Position numbers and translations under genes: made by a program. Of a DNA stretch of 64,000 nt, positions 37,767-49,581 are shown in pieces (position 1 is the stretch's first letter; each line of letters begins with the position of its first letter). The stretch lies in NCBI GenBank assembly GCA_960531495.1, contig OY482866.1, positions 12,791,365 to 12,855,364 of the forward strand, read 5' to 3'. The stretch is from Zeus faber (taxonomy: Eukaryota > Chordata > Actinopteri > Zeiformes > Zeidae). A model generated the notes under the pieces. It saw only the letters and a program-made list of their open reading frames with translations, did no database searches and had not been told where the DNA came from.

Positions 37767-38660
37767 GTGGGAACCTCCGCCGAGACCCACGGAGGTGCAC
37801 TGTGGCGCGGGCGCCTTTGGGACTGTGGCGTGCGCCGTGAAGTGTCGTTTTCCCACGATGCTTTTGAAAGGTGCGGCGCGTGTGTGCGAATGTTTCGGAA
37901 AAGCGTTCGAGGTAAGAGCGTCGCTCCCGTCACCTCCACGTGTCTGGGGAGCGTTGTCGCTGTGCCGAGGGAAAGGTTCATTTATTTGTTGTTGTTGTTG
38001 TTGTTGTTTTGTTTTCATGTCACGTTGTCCTGACGTCTCTGTGGCGGTCCGCCGGCAGCCCTGTTGGGTTTCCTTTCCCCGAATCCCGTCGACTTTTGTT
38101 GCACGTTATCGTTGTTTGTATTATTGCGTCCTCTCTTTCGCCGCGGCTCGGCGGTGCGTTCGTCTCGGAACGGCGCGTTGATTATTATTAATTATTATTA
38201 TTATTGTTATTGTTATGATTATTATTATTACCTGAAAAAGAAGGAGCCGAACCTTTCATCACCGACCAGCGTCAACTGACAGCCCGGATGAGACCATGAA
38301 AAGTTCGGCTCATTTTTTCAGATTCGGTTCTTACGGTCGCTCGGTGGAAATTTAAAAAAAATAAATAAATACATAAAAAAAGAGTCGTTCTGGACTCGAG
38401 ACACGGGTCCGATTTCAACGGCCCCCTGTGGCGTTCAAGGCGGGCGGCAGAACACCCCGACGGTCTCCCGACTCCGCACGTCGCAGGGGGGAGCGGGGCG
38501 TGAGCAGTGCGTTCCGCCGACCCTGCGACGAAATGACGTCTTTCCCGTTTTCTCCGCCTCGGTTTTGGTTCGTCACAGCGTCGCGCTCTGGGCGGATACG
38601 ACGGTGGGAGCGGGGGAAGCGCGTTGCAGATGAGATGCTGTTGTAACATCTGGAAGCCCG
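37380..38660. promoter_or_regulatory. GC-rich, CpG-containing region around the proposed epo first exon
   Basis: This 1.3-kb stretch is much richer in CG dinucleotides than its surroundings, as seen in words such as gcgcgcgg, cgtcgctcccgtcacc and cgccgcggctcggcg. It is broken by G, T and (TG)n runs at 37483-37550 and 37705-37767, (TTG)n near 37990 and (ATT)n at 38180-38231. It begins at the proposed epo exon 1, as expected for a promoter-associated CpG island. Confidence 0.55.
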
Positions 38661-41600
38661 TCTGGAAAAGCCCGTGTGGCGAACTGTTCTAGCTCTTGTT
38701 ACTTTTTTTTTCTCCATAGTTCAAATCCGTTATTCTATTATTTGTTAATAGTTTTGTGGTGTTGTTTGATTTTTTTTTTTAAAACAGTTCTTGGTATGAG
38801 AAAGGTCGTTATTTGTTGATACTGTGACGTCGCTTCTGATTGAGGTGGTAATTATTGGTATTGTAAAAAAACAAAACAAAAAAAATCGGATTGTTGACAT
38901 CTTTACCTCACAAATGTAATCTTAACTCGTCCAAAAAAAGTGAATTCCTGGTATCAGAAATGGAAGTTTAACTCATTTAAATGCAGACTCCACATTTATT
39001 TTCATAATATCAATATATTAAATCAGTATTTTACCTACTTTGAATTCAATTTCCGATGCCAATAATTGGGGTTTTGACTTTTATTACAATCAAAGCTGCC
39101 ATTAAAGTGAATGGGAGAATAGTCGTAATTGTGACGAGCTGAAATTGAATTTCTGATATCGCGCATATCACCAGTGAATCATTCATCATCATTGAATTTC
39201 AACCAAACCATAATATTTTTGAATATCTTCATAATATCTTTCCAAATGGGTAACCGTTAAAATAGGGTGCCATACAACCATCTCCTTTAACTGGGGCAAC
39301 AGTCCCACACCGCAAATCCCATCCCTGTGGACAGCACGTTGGGTTAAATGTGTGTAGGCGCATGTGTGTTCAGGCATGTTTGCACAGTTGAGATTCGTTC
39401 AGCCTCACGTAGGCCACGGCGGAGGTGAAAGGGCTGACCATAATGCCTAAGCTGAGTCACGCATTCACGAGAGAAAGGGGTCTGCATTTTGGATAGGGCC
39501 AAATACCAAAGTACACTATAAATAAGGATAGCGCCACTGCACGCTACGCTTAACCTCGGAACGGAATGGGGTTAAGAGCGTTTAAGTGCACACGATACCT
39601 GAGCGCCTACTGTTATCGCCTTGACAATGTTAATGTGCAAAGCCCTCGTGGACTGCCAGATACACTTTACCCTGGGGGGAGGGGTGCAAAGAATCCCCAA
39701 TTCATGCATTGAGGTAATAACGTATCATTAAATCACAGGAGTCATGGATGGAGTAAGCGCTGATGCAAACAGAAATACGGTCAATGCTGTTAAATGGAAT
39801 GTTTTCATTCTGATTTCATGTATTGATTTATGTTTTCAATTGCATACACATGCTTACCACCTCACCCTGTTTTCTGTGACGCAGTATTCTGGATTTCCCT
39901 TCTTTTTCGTCCAACGTAAGCCTGACTTTGCTGAGTCTACGGTCTACAGAGCATTGTAGACTTACAGAAATCCAGATGTGCTTATCTTGTCAACGTAATT
40001 ACATGTTGGTTTCAGATGTAAATTGCAAACTTAATATTTCTCCAAACAGCATAGCACAATGCATAATATCAATGCATAAAAACTTATTCCTGATAGTAAT
40101 TCAAAGTGTAAAATCGTTTTTTTTTCTCTTGATCAATTAATATATATATTTTTATGCTATTTATTCACAGCATTTATCAATGCCATTCAATACAGTTGTT
40201 TTAGGAACCAACATGAACCAATAACAAAAGTACAACTCATTTGTCATCAGCTTATCTCTTAGAAGCAGTGGGTCTTACTGAGCTTGGGCGTCTCCAAACA
40301 TCTCATTCATGGAAGAGAAAAATATGCACTTCAACCAGTGACGGCAGCATCTGAACCCTCATGCCACCGGGTTGCCTCGATGCTTAGCCCTGGTCTCTGA
40401 GCGCTTTGGAACGCACCGGGAAACTCGCCTTTCAAGGGCTCGGCTGGCATTGGTCTTTAGCTTATCTCTTTGAGCCACCGAGCCTCAATGAGTTGGTCGT
40501 CTCCCCCAGTTGACTGATTAAGGGAACAGGACTTGGATGGAAAAGTCTGGCCTTGAACCTGCGACGGCAGCGTCTGAACCATCACGCCACCATAACGATC
40601 GACCCCGGTCTCTGTATGCTTTTAAACGTTCCCTCGAGGTGCTGCCTTTCAAAAGTCCATTGGGCATCAAACCCTCAAGTCCTCGAACGCTGATGCAGAG
40701 GAGGAAGCCCGGAGATTTTATCGAACCCCGCCAGAGCTGGCGGGTCCTCCTCAAACACCAGTTTGAACTCTTACTCGCCCACCTCCCACCCCGAGCTCGG
40801 CGCGACCCCTTTCTCCGTAAAAGGGGAGCGATTAAAGAAAGAATCTGCGATTTTTAGTGACTTCTGGCCTGACACGGTCGGAGAGTCCCTTGATCCGCAC
40901 CAAAGGTCCCTGCCTTTAACAGTTGAAGGCAGGGCAGTTGTTTTCTATTAAAGTAAATCCATTTGAATTTACATGTAGGAGTACTAACAGGATCAATACA
41001 ATTTCTAATAAAATAGTTTCTGTCTATTATAGAGACCCCATTAGTGGCTCTTGGCTCGGGTGTCATTGCCTCTGTTTGGGACTGTTTCGTTCCAGTTTGG
41101 AGTCTCAGTTCAGCCTGCGAGTCGCTGCAGTTAGATTAGTGAACAAAACGAGCAAATTACACTTTTGCTGGAGTCACTTCCGATGCCTGAGTCATTTAAT
41201 ATTGTATTTCAAAAAGTACTTCATATATTAATAATGTTTTTCTTGTCCAGTTTTCTTCTTCTAACTAAGTTAAGAGGCTTTGAATGGTTCAGTTAGAATT
41301 GTCATTAAGCTTTGCTCACTGAAAAGAGCTCCCTCTCAACATTATTCGTTTACTAGACATGCTTGCATTAAGTAAGGTGGAGAAGGGCCTCAAACTGGTC
41401 CCGCCTCAGGGCTCCAAATTACTAAGAACGACCTGTATGTGCGGAGTATTTATACTGTAGGTGTTTTCCTTTGACTGTGCAGTGCTTCAATATTGTAGAA
41501 ATGTGGGTGTTGTGCAGGGTCAGACTGCAGATTTGTAGGGATTATCATACTGGACCCGTGGGTCGAGGAGGCCGAGCTAACCGAAGAGGTTAATGCAGAC

Positions 41601-44600
41601 TAAATGGTGATGAGGACAAGAATGTAGCAGCATGGAGCCCAGGCAGCACCCACCCAGTGGAAAAGCCAGCTTTCAATGAAGAAATTTGCCTAAAATAGCA
41701 GCGGCGATTTGGAACATCAAACTACTCCCCCGTATCTTCAATCATTGATCACTGGTTCATCAATCACTGATTCCGAACTCATTCACTTTGAGTCTCCAAG
41801 ACTGCTGGTGGACCAGTGCCACCATCATGACAGGGTCTTGAAAGTCACAACTGTTCTCCTCCCTGGCACTACAATGGTAAAGCCAGCTGCCACCTAGTAC
41901 AAGGACGGCTGAATTGCTATAAAAACAAATTGACAGAAATTGAAGTCCCATCTCTTCAAGTTACACCTAAGATCCCAAACCTCTTTATCCTTAACATTAC
42001 AAAACAAAACATTAACATAGAAAAACAAACTGAAAGTTGACTTAGGCAATGTTACTTTTCTAAGGCTTTGCTGACCAAGACTGTGATGCTTAGTTGGTTT
42101 GACTACTGACTCAGGGTGTAATCATATATCGTAGCACAACGTTTTGCGGTACACCCGAGGGCAGAGTCACCAGTTCAATTTTGATCGATTAATTACGGCA
42201 TAGGTTGACACCAACGTTCACTCAGGACCCGGACGTGAAGAGCCAATTAGCGCATAGTAGCCATAGAGTTGTACAATGGAAGCAGGAAAGACAGAAATAC
42301 TAAGACAGAAAAACAAATAGAAATAACTATAAGGAATAGTTATATGGTTATACCTAAAATTGTTATACTTCAAATCATTGTTTTTGCACATTTGCAAGGT
42401 TTGCTGCACAGTTAAATGTTTCAACAAGTTGAATGGCATTACTCATTGCATGATGATTGTTATCATTTGTTAAATACCACACACATTTTTTAAAGTAGAT
42501 AATTACCACAGGGAAATGGCTTGCAAGCTCTGGAAGGTTTATTGGTAGCTTTGGTACAGTATATGGAGAAAGGCACTCTTGCATCCATACTAACCCTTTA
42601 AAATTCACTTTTAAAGGGGACCTATTATGATAAACACACTTTTTCAGTGCTTGTGCCCATACATTAGGGTCTCTGATGGGCCTACCGACACACAAACTGT
42701 GAAATAAGACAACCCAGTCCGCTTTTTGTGGGGTCCTTATTTCAGAAAACATGTGATCCGACAAGCCCTTCAGATTTGTATATCACTTCTACGCCTCATT
42801 GAGACACATTAGAATTAGAACCGCCCCCCATCTGAGTAACTCCACCCACAGCTGGAGAAATGTGAAAGCTGTCTGTGAAAAAAAATGCAGACAAGGGAAC
42901 TTGAAGTATTTGAAAAATAATTCTGCTGTGTATTCCGTTCAAAAAAAAAAAAAAAAAAAGTATGCGGTAGGTCAGCTGTAGGCTGTGCTGCATCATCTGC
43001 TGAAACAACACCAATAAAAACAGTGTTTTTATTGTAGATGTTTATTTTTCGACATTTCCTAATTGAATGAAAGGAAAAAAAATCCTTGTGCGGTGTGCCC
43101 CAGAAGCTTGAAGTATGGCCAAGAAAAATCAGAACAAACTTTTAAATGACGCCTCGTAGACAAATGAGTGGAGATTCAACCACTGGATTGATTATTTCTC
43201 GCATCAAACTTGTTCAGAAACAGATTTTGGTTGACTGAAATCAGTGAAAGTTTACGGGCTAAATACAACGGAACCCTACTACTCACGCTCAAACCCCATT
43301 GGCTCAAAGAACTGGGGCCTCGGGGGGGAGGTCTTGCTCAAACTCACAGTACTCGATGCCTGGCAGCTCATTTACATCGAAAGCGGTACACACTGGTATG
43401 TGTGCCCCGGTTCCAAGAAGTAGCTGTGGACACCACTGTCTAGGATTATTACCAAACTGCTGGAGTGAGCAAGGCCTTGTTGGTTGTTAGAGGTCTTGGC
43501 AGGGGTCGGCCGAACGGATTAAGTAAATTCTATTATAGTATTTCCTAACCCCATTCTTTGGGGTCAACCGGTGCAAGTGTATATGCACATCCTTGTGTCT
43601 GAGTCTGGGAGGCCAGGGAAACTTAATGTAGCCTCTACCTGACCCGTCTGGCTAGAAAGATCACCAGTGTTCTGCATCAGACGCCTGCGTCACACTGTCA
43701 GGCCGCCATGAAAGACTGCATTCAGTATGTGGCACAAAGGAGAGAGGCAGGATGCCCACATGACCCACAGCACTGCAAGCCCTATAGTTGTGAAGAACAT
43801 CCGTGGGTACTGTATTTTCTCAACAGAGAATGTTTAATATAGTCACATGGCGGGACAGGGCAAACTCTTAATGAATGATCAAATCACTCGATTACGCAGT
43901 TTTGTGCAGTTTTAACTGCTTCGTTCCAGTCTGATGGGATATTTTCCAAAGCTGCAATCTCATTACAGCCCTAGAAGTCATTACTAGGCAAACATTGGCG
44001 AGCTCAATGGTTTTTGTGTTAATGCCAAAGAGGTGAGGATTCTCAGGGGGTGGAGGTCATTGCAGGGGCAACCTGAAGAGATGGGTCTTCAATTTGTGTC
44101 AGAAATGGATAGTTAGAACGCCAAAGACTGCTCTCAACCCCTTGATGTCTGTTGTAAACTGGTAAAACATGGAGGGGGATCCCTCATCGCTTGGCCAGGC
44201 AGGAGTCACCGGTTTCATGAACGCCAGGATGCGGTCAAGCACCTGCTGTACCACGGCCTCCCCACCAACACCCGACCTAACGTTATTAAACCTTTATGAG
44301 AGGTTCTGGTGCAAACAGCATGGAGTGGATTTTTTCACCTCCCTCACCCCTCAAAGAACTGGAGGCTTTTCTTCCAGAATAGCTTCTATTGCCGCATTCC
44401 ACAAAGTATTGCAGCTGTTGTGCAGGGAGGTGGCAGGAAGAATGGGTGGCCTTACCACTATTAATAAATTGCTAGGTGTTTTCGTCATATTATCTATCCC
44501 CTGCATGTGCTTACAGGGATTAAATCCGGGGTGGATGCTGTTCACCCACATTTGGTAAATAAGAAAGATATTGAAGGGGTTCAGTTGCCAGTTTTACTGC

Positions 44601-46148
44601 ATTTTTCTACATGGGCCTTCCGGAAGGATCAAACTCAATGGCAACTTTGAGGAGGCCCATGGATTCCCTTTGTCAGGGTGGCCATACCGTGGTCAACAGA
44701 GTCGTTAACGATAACTCACCTTTTTTATTTTTGTTGTGTGACTCTTAATGTTATAGATAAGGAAAATAGACAACGGATAATCATTTAACAAGCTGCCTCC
44801 AATTGAACCATTGTATGTTTGCTTTTAAATATGTACACACACTACCGTGCCAGCGAGAATAAGCTACACTTTAGGCTAGCTTCCAATGAGGAGCTTGAGC
44901 AGCAACAACTGGTCGACCGAGCACTGAGTGGGGCGGTTGTACGTGCAATTGCAGGACTGTTTGCCCTGCTGTTGATAGCGTTGGAGTGGACCCGACCTTG
45001 CCTCCTGTCCCCTCTGAGGCCTATCTGTGACCTGAGGGTGCTCAACCACTTCATTAAAGAGGCACGCGACGCAGAGGGCGCCATGGTAAGGGACACACAC
45101 ACACACACACACACAAACCTGCAGATCCCGGTCATTATCAAGGAGATAAGAGTGCACTTGTTCTACCCGTTCGGTAAAGTAACTGGTTTAAAATGTGCAG
45201 CGTTGGTGGTGCTGTTAAGCGCTTATCGTAAAAAAAGTGTTCCACGAGACGTGAAGTTATGCTTGTCCTCTTCCCCGGTCTTTGCTCAGCGCTCGTGCAG
45301 AGAAGGATGTAGCCTCTCCGAACCCGTCACCGTTCCCCAAACCAGAGTCGACTTTAACATCTGGGAGGGGAAAAATGTAAGTCGTCAACCACAGTAAATC
45401 CCTTTTTTTTCCTTTTTAAAAACAGCTCGTTTAAAAGGGCCCTTGCAAGCCTTCTCGTAAGCCAGCAAAATCTAGCATATTTATACAAAAGTACTATTTC
45501 TTAAGTGTTGAGTTGAGCTTTTGTCATTTGTGTTTTGTCCATCTGACAGTCTTAATATGAACACAGTGGTGTATGCCAGTGGTTATTTTTTATCTCCAAC
45601 TTCCAAGTCCGTACATTTGTTACCGAATATAATCACCATTCAGATGCTTCTAGTTTCTGACCCCAGCCATGAGGTTCAGCACCTAGGACACAAAAGCTTT
45701 GTTTGTTCCCCCGATCAGGCGCTGGCTCAAGCCCGGGAGGTGCAGTCTGGTCTATGGCTGCTGCAGCAGGCGCTCGGCTCGCTACGGACCTCGGTCACCG
45801 ACGCGGCGCTGCACATCCACATAGACAACAGCCTCAGGAACGTGCAAAGCATCAACGCTGTGCTGCGCAGCCTCAACATCCAGGTACGTCGCCGTCGGGC
45901 CGTTGTGGCATTACTTACCGTACGTCCTCCGCACGAGAAGGCGGCGGCAGTTGCACTTTGACTCGGCACGACATTTGAGTTCCTCCCTATTTCAGGAGTA
46001 CACCCCGCCAGCCGGAGCGCTAGAGAGCGAGGAGACGTGGAGGGCGTCCTCGGCGCCGGAGCTGCTTCAGGTCTACGTCAACTTTCTGCGAGGCAAGGTG
46101 CACCTCCTCCTCTCCGGCGCGCAGGCCTGTCAGCCGGACGTCAGCTGA
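37409..46148 (+). CDS. epo: Erythropoietin
   Basis: Four certain coding exons are 44955-45085, 45290-45376, 45719-45883 and 45996-46148. They need a short upstream exon ending in phase 1. A 13-nt exon at 37409-37421 (ATGGAGCTTCCCA, donor gtgagt) fits and yields MELPRLFALLLIALEW, a signal peptide; total 182 residues. EPO is the secreted cytokine that drives red-cell formation through EPOR/JAK2. Family marks are PICDLRVLNHFIKEARDAE (helix A), SCREGCSLSEPVTVPQT, VDFNIW, QSGLWLLQQAL, HIDNSLRNVQSINAVLRSL and LLQVYVNFLRGKV (helix D). Cys29, Cys51, Cys55 and Cys177 match the two disulphides of human EPO. No N-x-S/T site is present in the mature part, as I recall for pufferfish EPO. The exon layout, including a tiny first coding exon, matches mammals. 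Exon 1 placement is inferred; the other exons are firm. Confidence 0.88.
40325..40600 (-). repeat. Two tRNA-like (SINE-like) heads in tandem
   Basis: On the minus strand, ggtggcgtgatggttcagac, gctgccgtcgcaggttcaag and gcc (about 40593-40545) contain an A-box-like TGGCGTGATGG and a perfect B box GGTTCAAGGCC. A second, weaker copy (ggtggcatgagggttcagat, gctgccgtcactggttgaag) lies at about 40369-40325. The copies are some 220 bases apart. A-to-B spacing is shorter than in a true tRNA. This looks like an old tRNA-derived SINE family; no intact tail is seen. Confidence 0.4.
42605..43010. mobile_element. DNA-transposon-like dispersed fragment
   Basis: The words tttaaaggggacctattatg, ttttcagtgcttgtgcccat and gggtctctgatgg form a pattern seen at the ends of abundant fish non-autonomous DNA transposons that start at a TTAA target. 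The matching opposite terminus was not located, so family and boundaries are unsure. Confidence 0.35.
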
Positions 46149-46459
46149 TTGGCTGCCCACGGGCACGCTTGGAGGAACTGAAGGGAGGAGCTAGCGTTTT
46201 CCCCCCGCGGCGACAGCGGAGGGAATTCTTTTGACACTTTTGAACCAGCGGGCGAAAGTTGCGCGAAAAGCCCCCCCAAAAATTATAACGGCTGGATGGA
46301 AGCGGGAAGGAGTCACACCCGGGCTTCTGAAGGGACAGAAGACAGCACCTTGGAATATAACCACGTGGAGTATGAACGCAGTGAAGCACACGTTGACAAG
46401 AAATAAGGCCTATGAGATGCACTGCTCCACAAGCTCTTCGACGGGCACTCTCCAGCACT

Positions 46460-46495
46460 TTGTGTGTGTGTGTGTGTGTGTGTTTGTGTGTGGGG
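46460..46495. repeat. (TG)n in the epo 3'UTR
   Basis: The TG run follows the epo stop codon by about 310 bases and lies before the candidate polyadenylation signal, so it should be part of the mature transcript. A second GT/GC-rich stretch follows at 46544-46572. Confidence 0.7.
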
Positions 46496-47120
46496 GTTTT
46501 TTTTGCGTTGAATTTGAAAGACCGCACGTTTGAATTTTTGCATGTATGTGTGTGAGCGCGCGCGTGGGTGTGTATTTCCACCATTTTGACCCTTAGACTC
46601 ACCTCGCCCGAATGTACTGTGGACTCAAACCCACAGCGGCAGGCCACCCTGAAGATATGGATCGCACCGGGAAACGGGGGGAACCGTGAAAGTTGTGACA
46701 TCCTTTTGCCAACGCTAAAAGTTAAGACGACTGCAACTGTTGCCTCGTAGAAACAGAACACTTTTTTTTTGTTTTGTTTTTTTAAGAACAATCTCTTTTT
46801 ATAGTAGTTCTTTGACAGCGGTTGTTTTAATATATATATTTTTATTGATTGTGTGGATGCTATTTATAGAGATTTTTATTTCTGCTTCTAAAGCTGCATT
46901 CAGCTGAATCTATTTTTTATACTCGCCTTCTAGGTATCGTAGTGGGCCACATTTGCCTTCTTAAAACACTGTTATAAAGGTGTCAGTAACTTACCCAGAT
47001 GCGCTTAATGACATCTCTTTTTTGTAAAGCCTGTACATAGACACCGACTTTGTCCTATTACAGTTTTGTACTCAACGCTCTCCTTACATATGGAGAAACT
47101 GGAAAAAAAAAAAAAACTGG

Positions 47121-47126
47121 ATTAAA
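47121..47126 (+). terminator. Candidate polyadenylation signal of epo
   Basis: ATTAAA follows an A-rich stretch about 975 bases after the stop codon; a G run and a GC-rich segment come right after it. It would give a 3'UTR of about 1 kb. Confidence 0.45.
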
Positions 47127-47139
47127 AGTTTGACACAGT

Positions 47140-47346
47140 GGTCGGATGACTTTCTGGGAAGGGGGGGGGGTCACACGTGAGTCACTGCGTTGCCCAACCA
47201 GAGCTCCATCACAACCTCACGCTGATAAGACTACAGCGAGCAGGAAGAATATTGATTGGCCCCTGATGTACTTCCTGTGAGACCACAAACGCACATCGTT
47301 TTCTGGACTTCCGACTCTCGCGCTCTCTCACACTCGCACGCACACC

Positions 47347-47388
<42 letters not shown>

Positions 47389-47930
47389 CGCCTCTAGCGC
47401 TTGTTCGTCATCACGCGGCAGTCGCAGACAATTAGTCTGCGCTCGACCTGTGTGAGGCTTGAGTGAGTGGACGCTCCGCCGTTCCACACGAGGCAACATC
47501 CCCCCCCCGGTGTTGTTTCCACCCACTCCGGTTGTGGACACAAGAGATGTTTTTTCAGGATGTTTGTGCGTGTTTCCTTTCCTGTTTTTGAGCCCCCCCC
47601 CCCAATTTCTGCCTACATTCGTGTTTGAATACAAAATAAGTCGAAAAAGATGGATGAAATCAAGATCAGAGGAAGTTTTGCCTCTTGTTTGCGGCACTAT
47701 TTCTGCGTCGGTATGCTCGTGTCTCACTCAAAACGCCTCATGAACTTGAGTGTTGAGGAGCCCCCCCCCCCCCCCCCGCCGAAAGATAGTAATCGCAATC
47801 AGGAGTCCTAAAACAGCACAAAATAATCCCCTAATTTGAGTGACGCTGGAAAACCAGTGTGATGACGACGGTTGGCTCCTGACATCAGGTGGATGTTCAT
47901 AATGACCTGCTCGGCACGGGGACTTGACAG
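47140..47930. other. Spacer between epo and pop7 3' ends
   Basis: The two genes converge on this spacer. It holds an ACGTG core at 47175-47179 (a possible hypoxia-response word), an (AC)n run at about 47347-47386, and C runs at 47500, 47594 and 47762. No gene is recognised. Confidence 0.5.
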
Positions 47931-47936
47931 TCTCGC

Positions 47937-47942
47937 TTTATT
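47937..47942 (-). terminator. Candidate polyadenylation signal of pop7
   Basis: The plus-strand word tttatt reads AATAAA on the minus strand, about 535 bases after the pop7 stop codon. Confidence 0.5.
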
Positions 47943-48476
47943 GACATGGCACATCCACGTTTCATTTCTCTTTCTATGCATATAAACACAGGCAGGCAGT
48001 GAAAACGAAACATGAAAACCAGAACAGATTTAAGAATCAAAATACCGTTTGAGTGCAACCCGCTTAGTGTGACACTGAATTGGCAACGTGAAAACTCAAA
48101 ATTTCCTGAAGACAAAAAAAAAAAAAAAAGACTTGAAATCAAACTGCTAGTACTCCATGCACAGTGGATGATGCCATGATGACGTAAAAACACATTGGTC
48201 ACTTGCATTTGGCAAAATGATAGTACAACAATAGTACAATACAGGTTTTTAAGTATGGCTGCTTGTCCATCATCCAACCAAGTCCTTGGTATCGATGCAG
48301 TTTACAAACAGATCTTTCCACGGATCTCATTTGTTTCCATGTCATATCCATCAAGCATTAGCGGCCATCATACATAAATAAATTGGGATTTCTCCAGCTG
48401 TTACACACGGGAGAATGGTTTCCGTCCCGGAGGCGGCTTTAAGGGGAGACCTTGAAGCCAGTCCTGGGGGGGTGGG

Positions 48477-48926
48477 TCACTGGGGGCCGGGGTAAAAGAC
48501 CTTGATGTGAATGGCCGAATTGTTGCGCGTGCGCGTCAGGGGCTCCCCGGCCTCGTCGGGATCGTCGGGCTCCAGGTCGTCCACCAGCTCCACCGTGGAG
48601 GTGTTGGCGGCGAGCTGCAGCGCCCCCTGGCTGCTGGCCTGCAGCTGCAGCGCGATGTTGATGGCCCGGTTGATGGCCAGGCCCAGGCCGTGGACGCAGA
48701 TCTCCCGGTGGCCGCCGCCCTCCAGCAGCTTCTGGCAGCGCGCCAGCTGCGCCCGGAAGTCGGTCTTCATGTTGACGTAGACGTCGTTGCGCCTCTTGGG
48801 GAGCTTGCGCGGCAGGCGCTTGCGGAGGGTGTACTCCACCGGGTCCATGTCGGCGGCCGGCGGGCCCGCCTCCGCCGTCGCGGCCTGGGGGAGGGGGGCG
48901 GCGCCCGGGCTCCGCAGTTCCGCCAT
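48477..48926 (-). CDS. pop7: RNase P/MRP protein subunit p20
   Basis: The coding region is a single exon of 149 residues. POP7 (Rpp20) is an Alba-fold protein that pairs with Rpp25 and binds the P3 arm of RNase P and RNase MRP RNA in the nucleolus. The family core is plain: DPVEYTLRKRLPRKLPKRRN, DVYVNMKTDFRAQLARCQKL, HGLGLAINRAINIALQLQA, AANTSTVELVDDLEPD and PLTRTRNNSAIHIKVF. ATG 48926 gives a Pro/Ala-rich N-terminus slightly longer than the human one (140 residues in all). A shorter start at Met27 (MDPVEYT) is possible. A good acceptor at 48954-48953 lies 26 bases before the start codon, so the 5'UTR is probably split. The coding region is very GC-rich. It is tail-to-tail with epo. Confidence 0.95.
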   Translation of the reverse strand: MAELRSPGAAPLPQAATAEAGPPAADMDPVEYTLRKRLPRKLPKRRNDVYVNMKTDFRAQLARCQKLLEGGGHREICVHGLGLAINRAINIALQLQASSQGALQLAANTSTVELVDDLEPDDPDEAGEPLTRTRNNSAIHIKVFYPGPQ

Positions 48927-49412
48927 GTCTCCGGGTTGAATTGGGACAGCGGCTGGGGGGGGGGAGGGTCACAGAACGGCTGGAGGGGGGTGGATAGGGG
49001 GGGGGTTATGAGTGTATATTGCGTATCCTCCCCGTCACTGCCTATGATGATAACTTGTATGTGCATGTCTGCGTTCACTCCACACACTGGACCTCACGGG
49101 CATGTGTCCGAGCGGCCGGGCACCAGCTCGGGAGGGGAGACTTGAAATGGCTAAATGGCGAGAGGGGCGTGTCCGCCCTCCACACCAACTGAAAATGACT
49201 AATGGAGGACGACGAGCGGATGGCGATGGTGAGAATCCCACTGCTCGGATTCCACCTTTCCCCGCTCGTCTGGATCAAACCGAGGGGAGAGCCCGCCGAC
49301 TCTTGGGAACCGAGCCACCTCCCTCAAAAAGAAAAAAGACAAATAAAAAGAGAGGAGGCGAACCTTCCGTCAGCCAGTGCGGCGGCAGCGTTTGGAAGGA
49401 CACCGTTAAACC

Positions 49413-49550
49413 GCTCTCTCTCTCTCCCCCTCTCATCTCTCTCGCTCGCTCCCATCCTCTCTCCGTCTCTCTCTCTGTCTCTCCGTGTCTCCCCCTCTCT
49501 CCCCCCCATCCTCTCTCTTTCTCTCCCCTCTCTCATCCGCTCTCTCTCTT

Positions 49551-49581
<31 letters not shown>

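Larger units (their letters stand above)
38660..44815. other. Inner part of the proposed epo intron 1
   Basis: No other gene was recognised in this stretch on either strand. It holds AT-rich unique DNA, a tRNA-like repeat pair near 40.3-40.6 kb and a DNA-transposon-like fragment near 42.6-43.0 kb. If the epo first exon is really nearer to exon 2, this stretch is intergenic and not intronic. Confidence 0.45.

Noticed and set aside
37385-38181. Several overlapping frames of 120-212 codons on both strands
   Set aside because: They consist of Cys/Val/Gly or His/Thr/Pro runs translated from (TG)n and poly-G tracts.
44819-45085. Reading epo exon 2 as starting from an ATG at 44819
   Set aside because: The upstream residues have no similarity to EPO and there is a clear acceptor (attgcag) at 44954. 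The resulting N-terminus would also bury the signal peptide.
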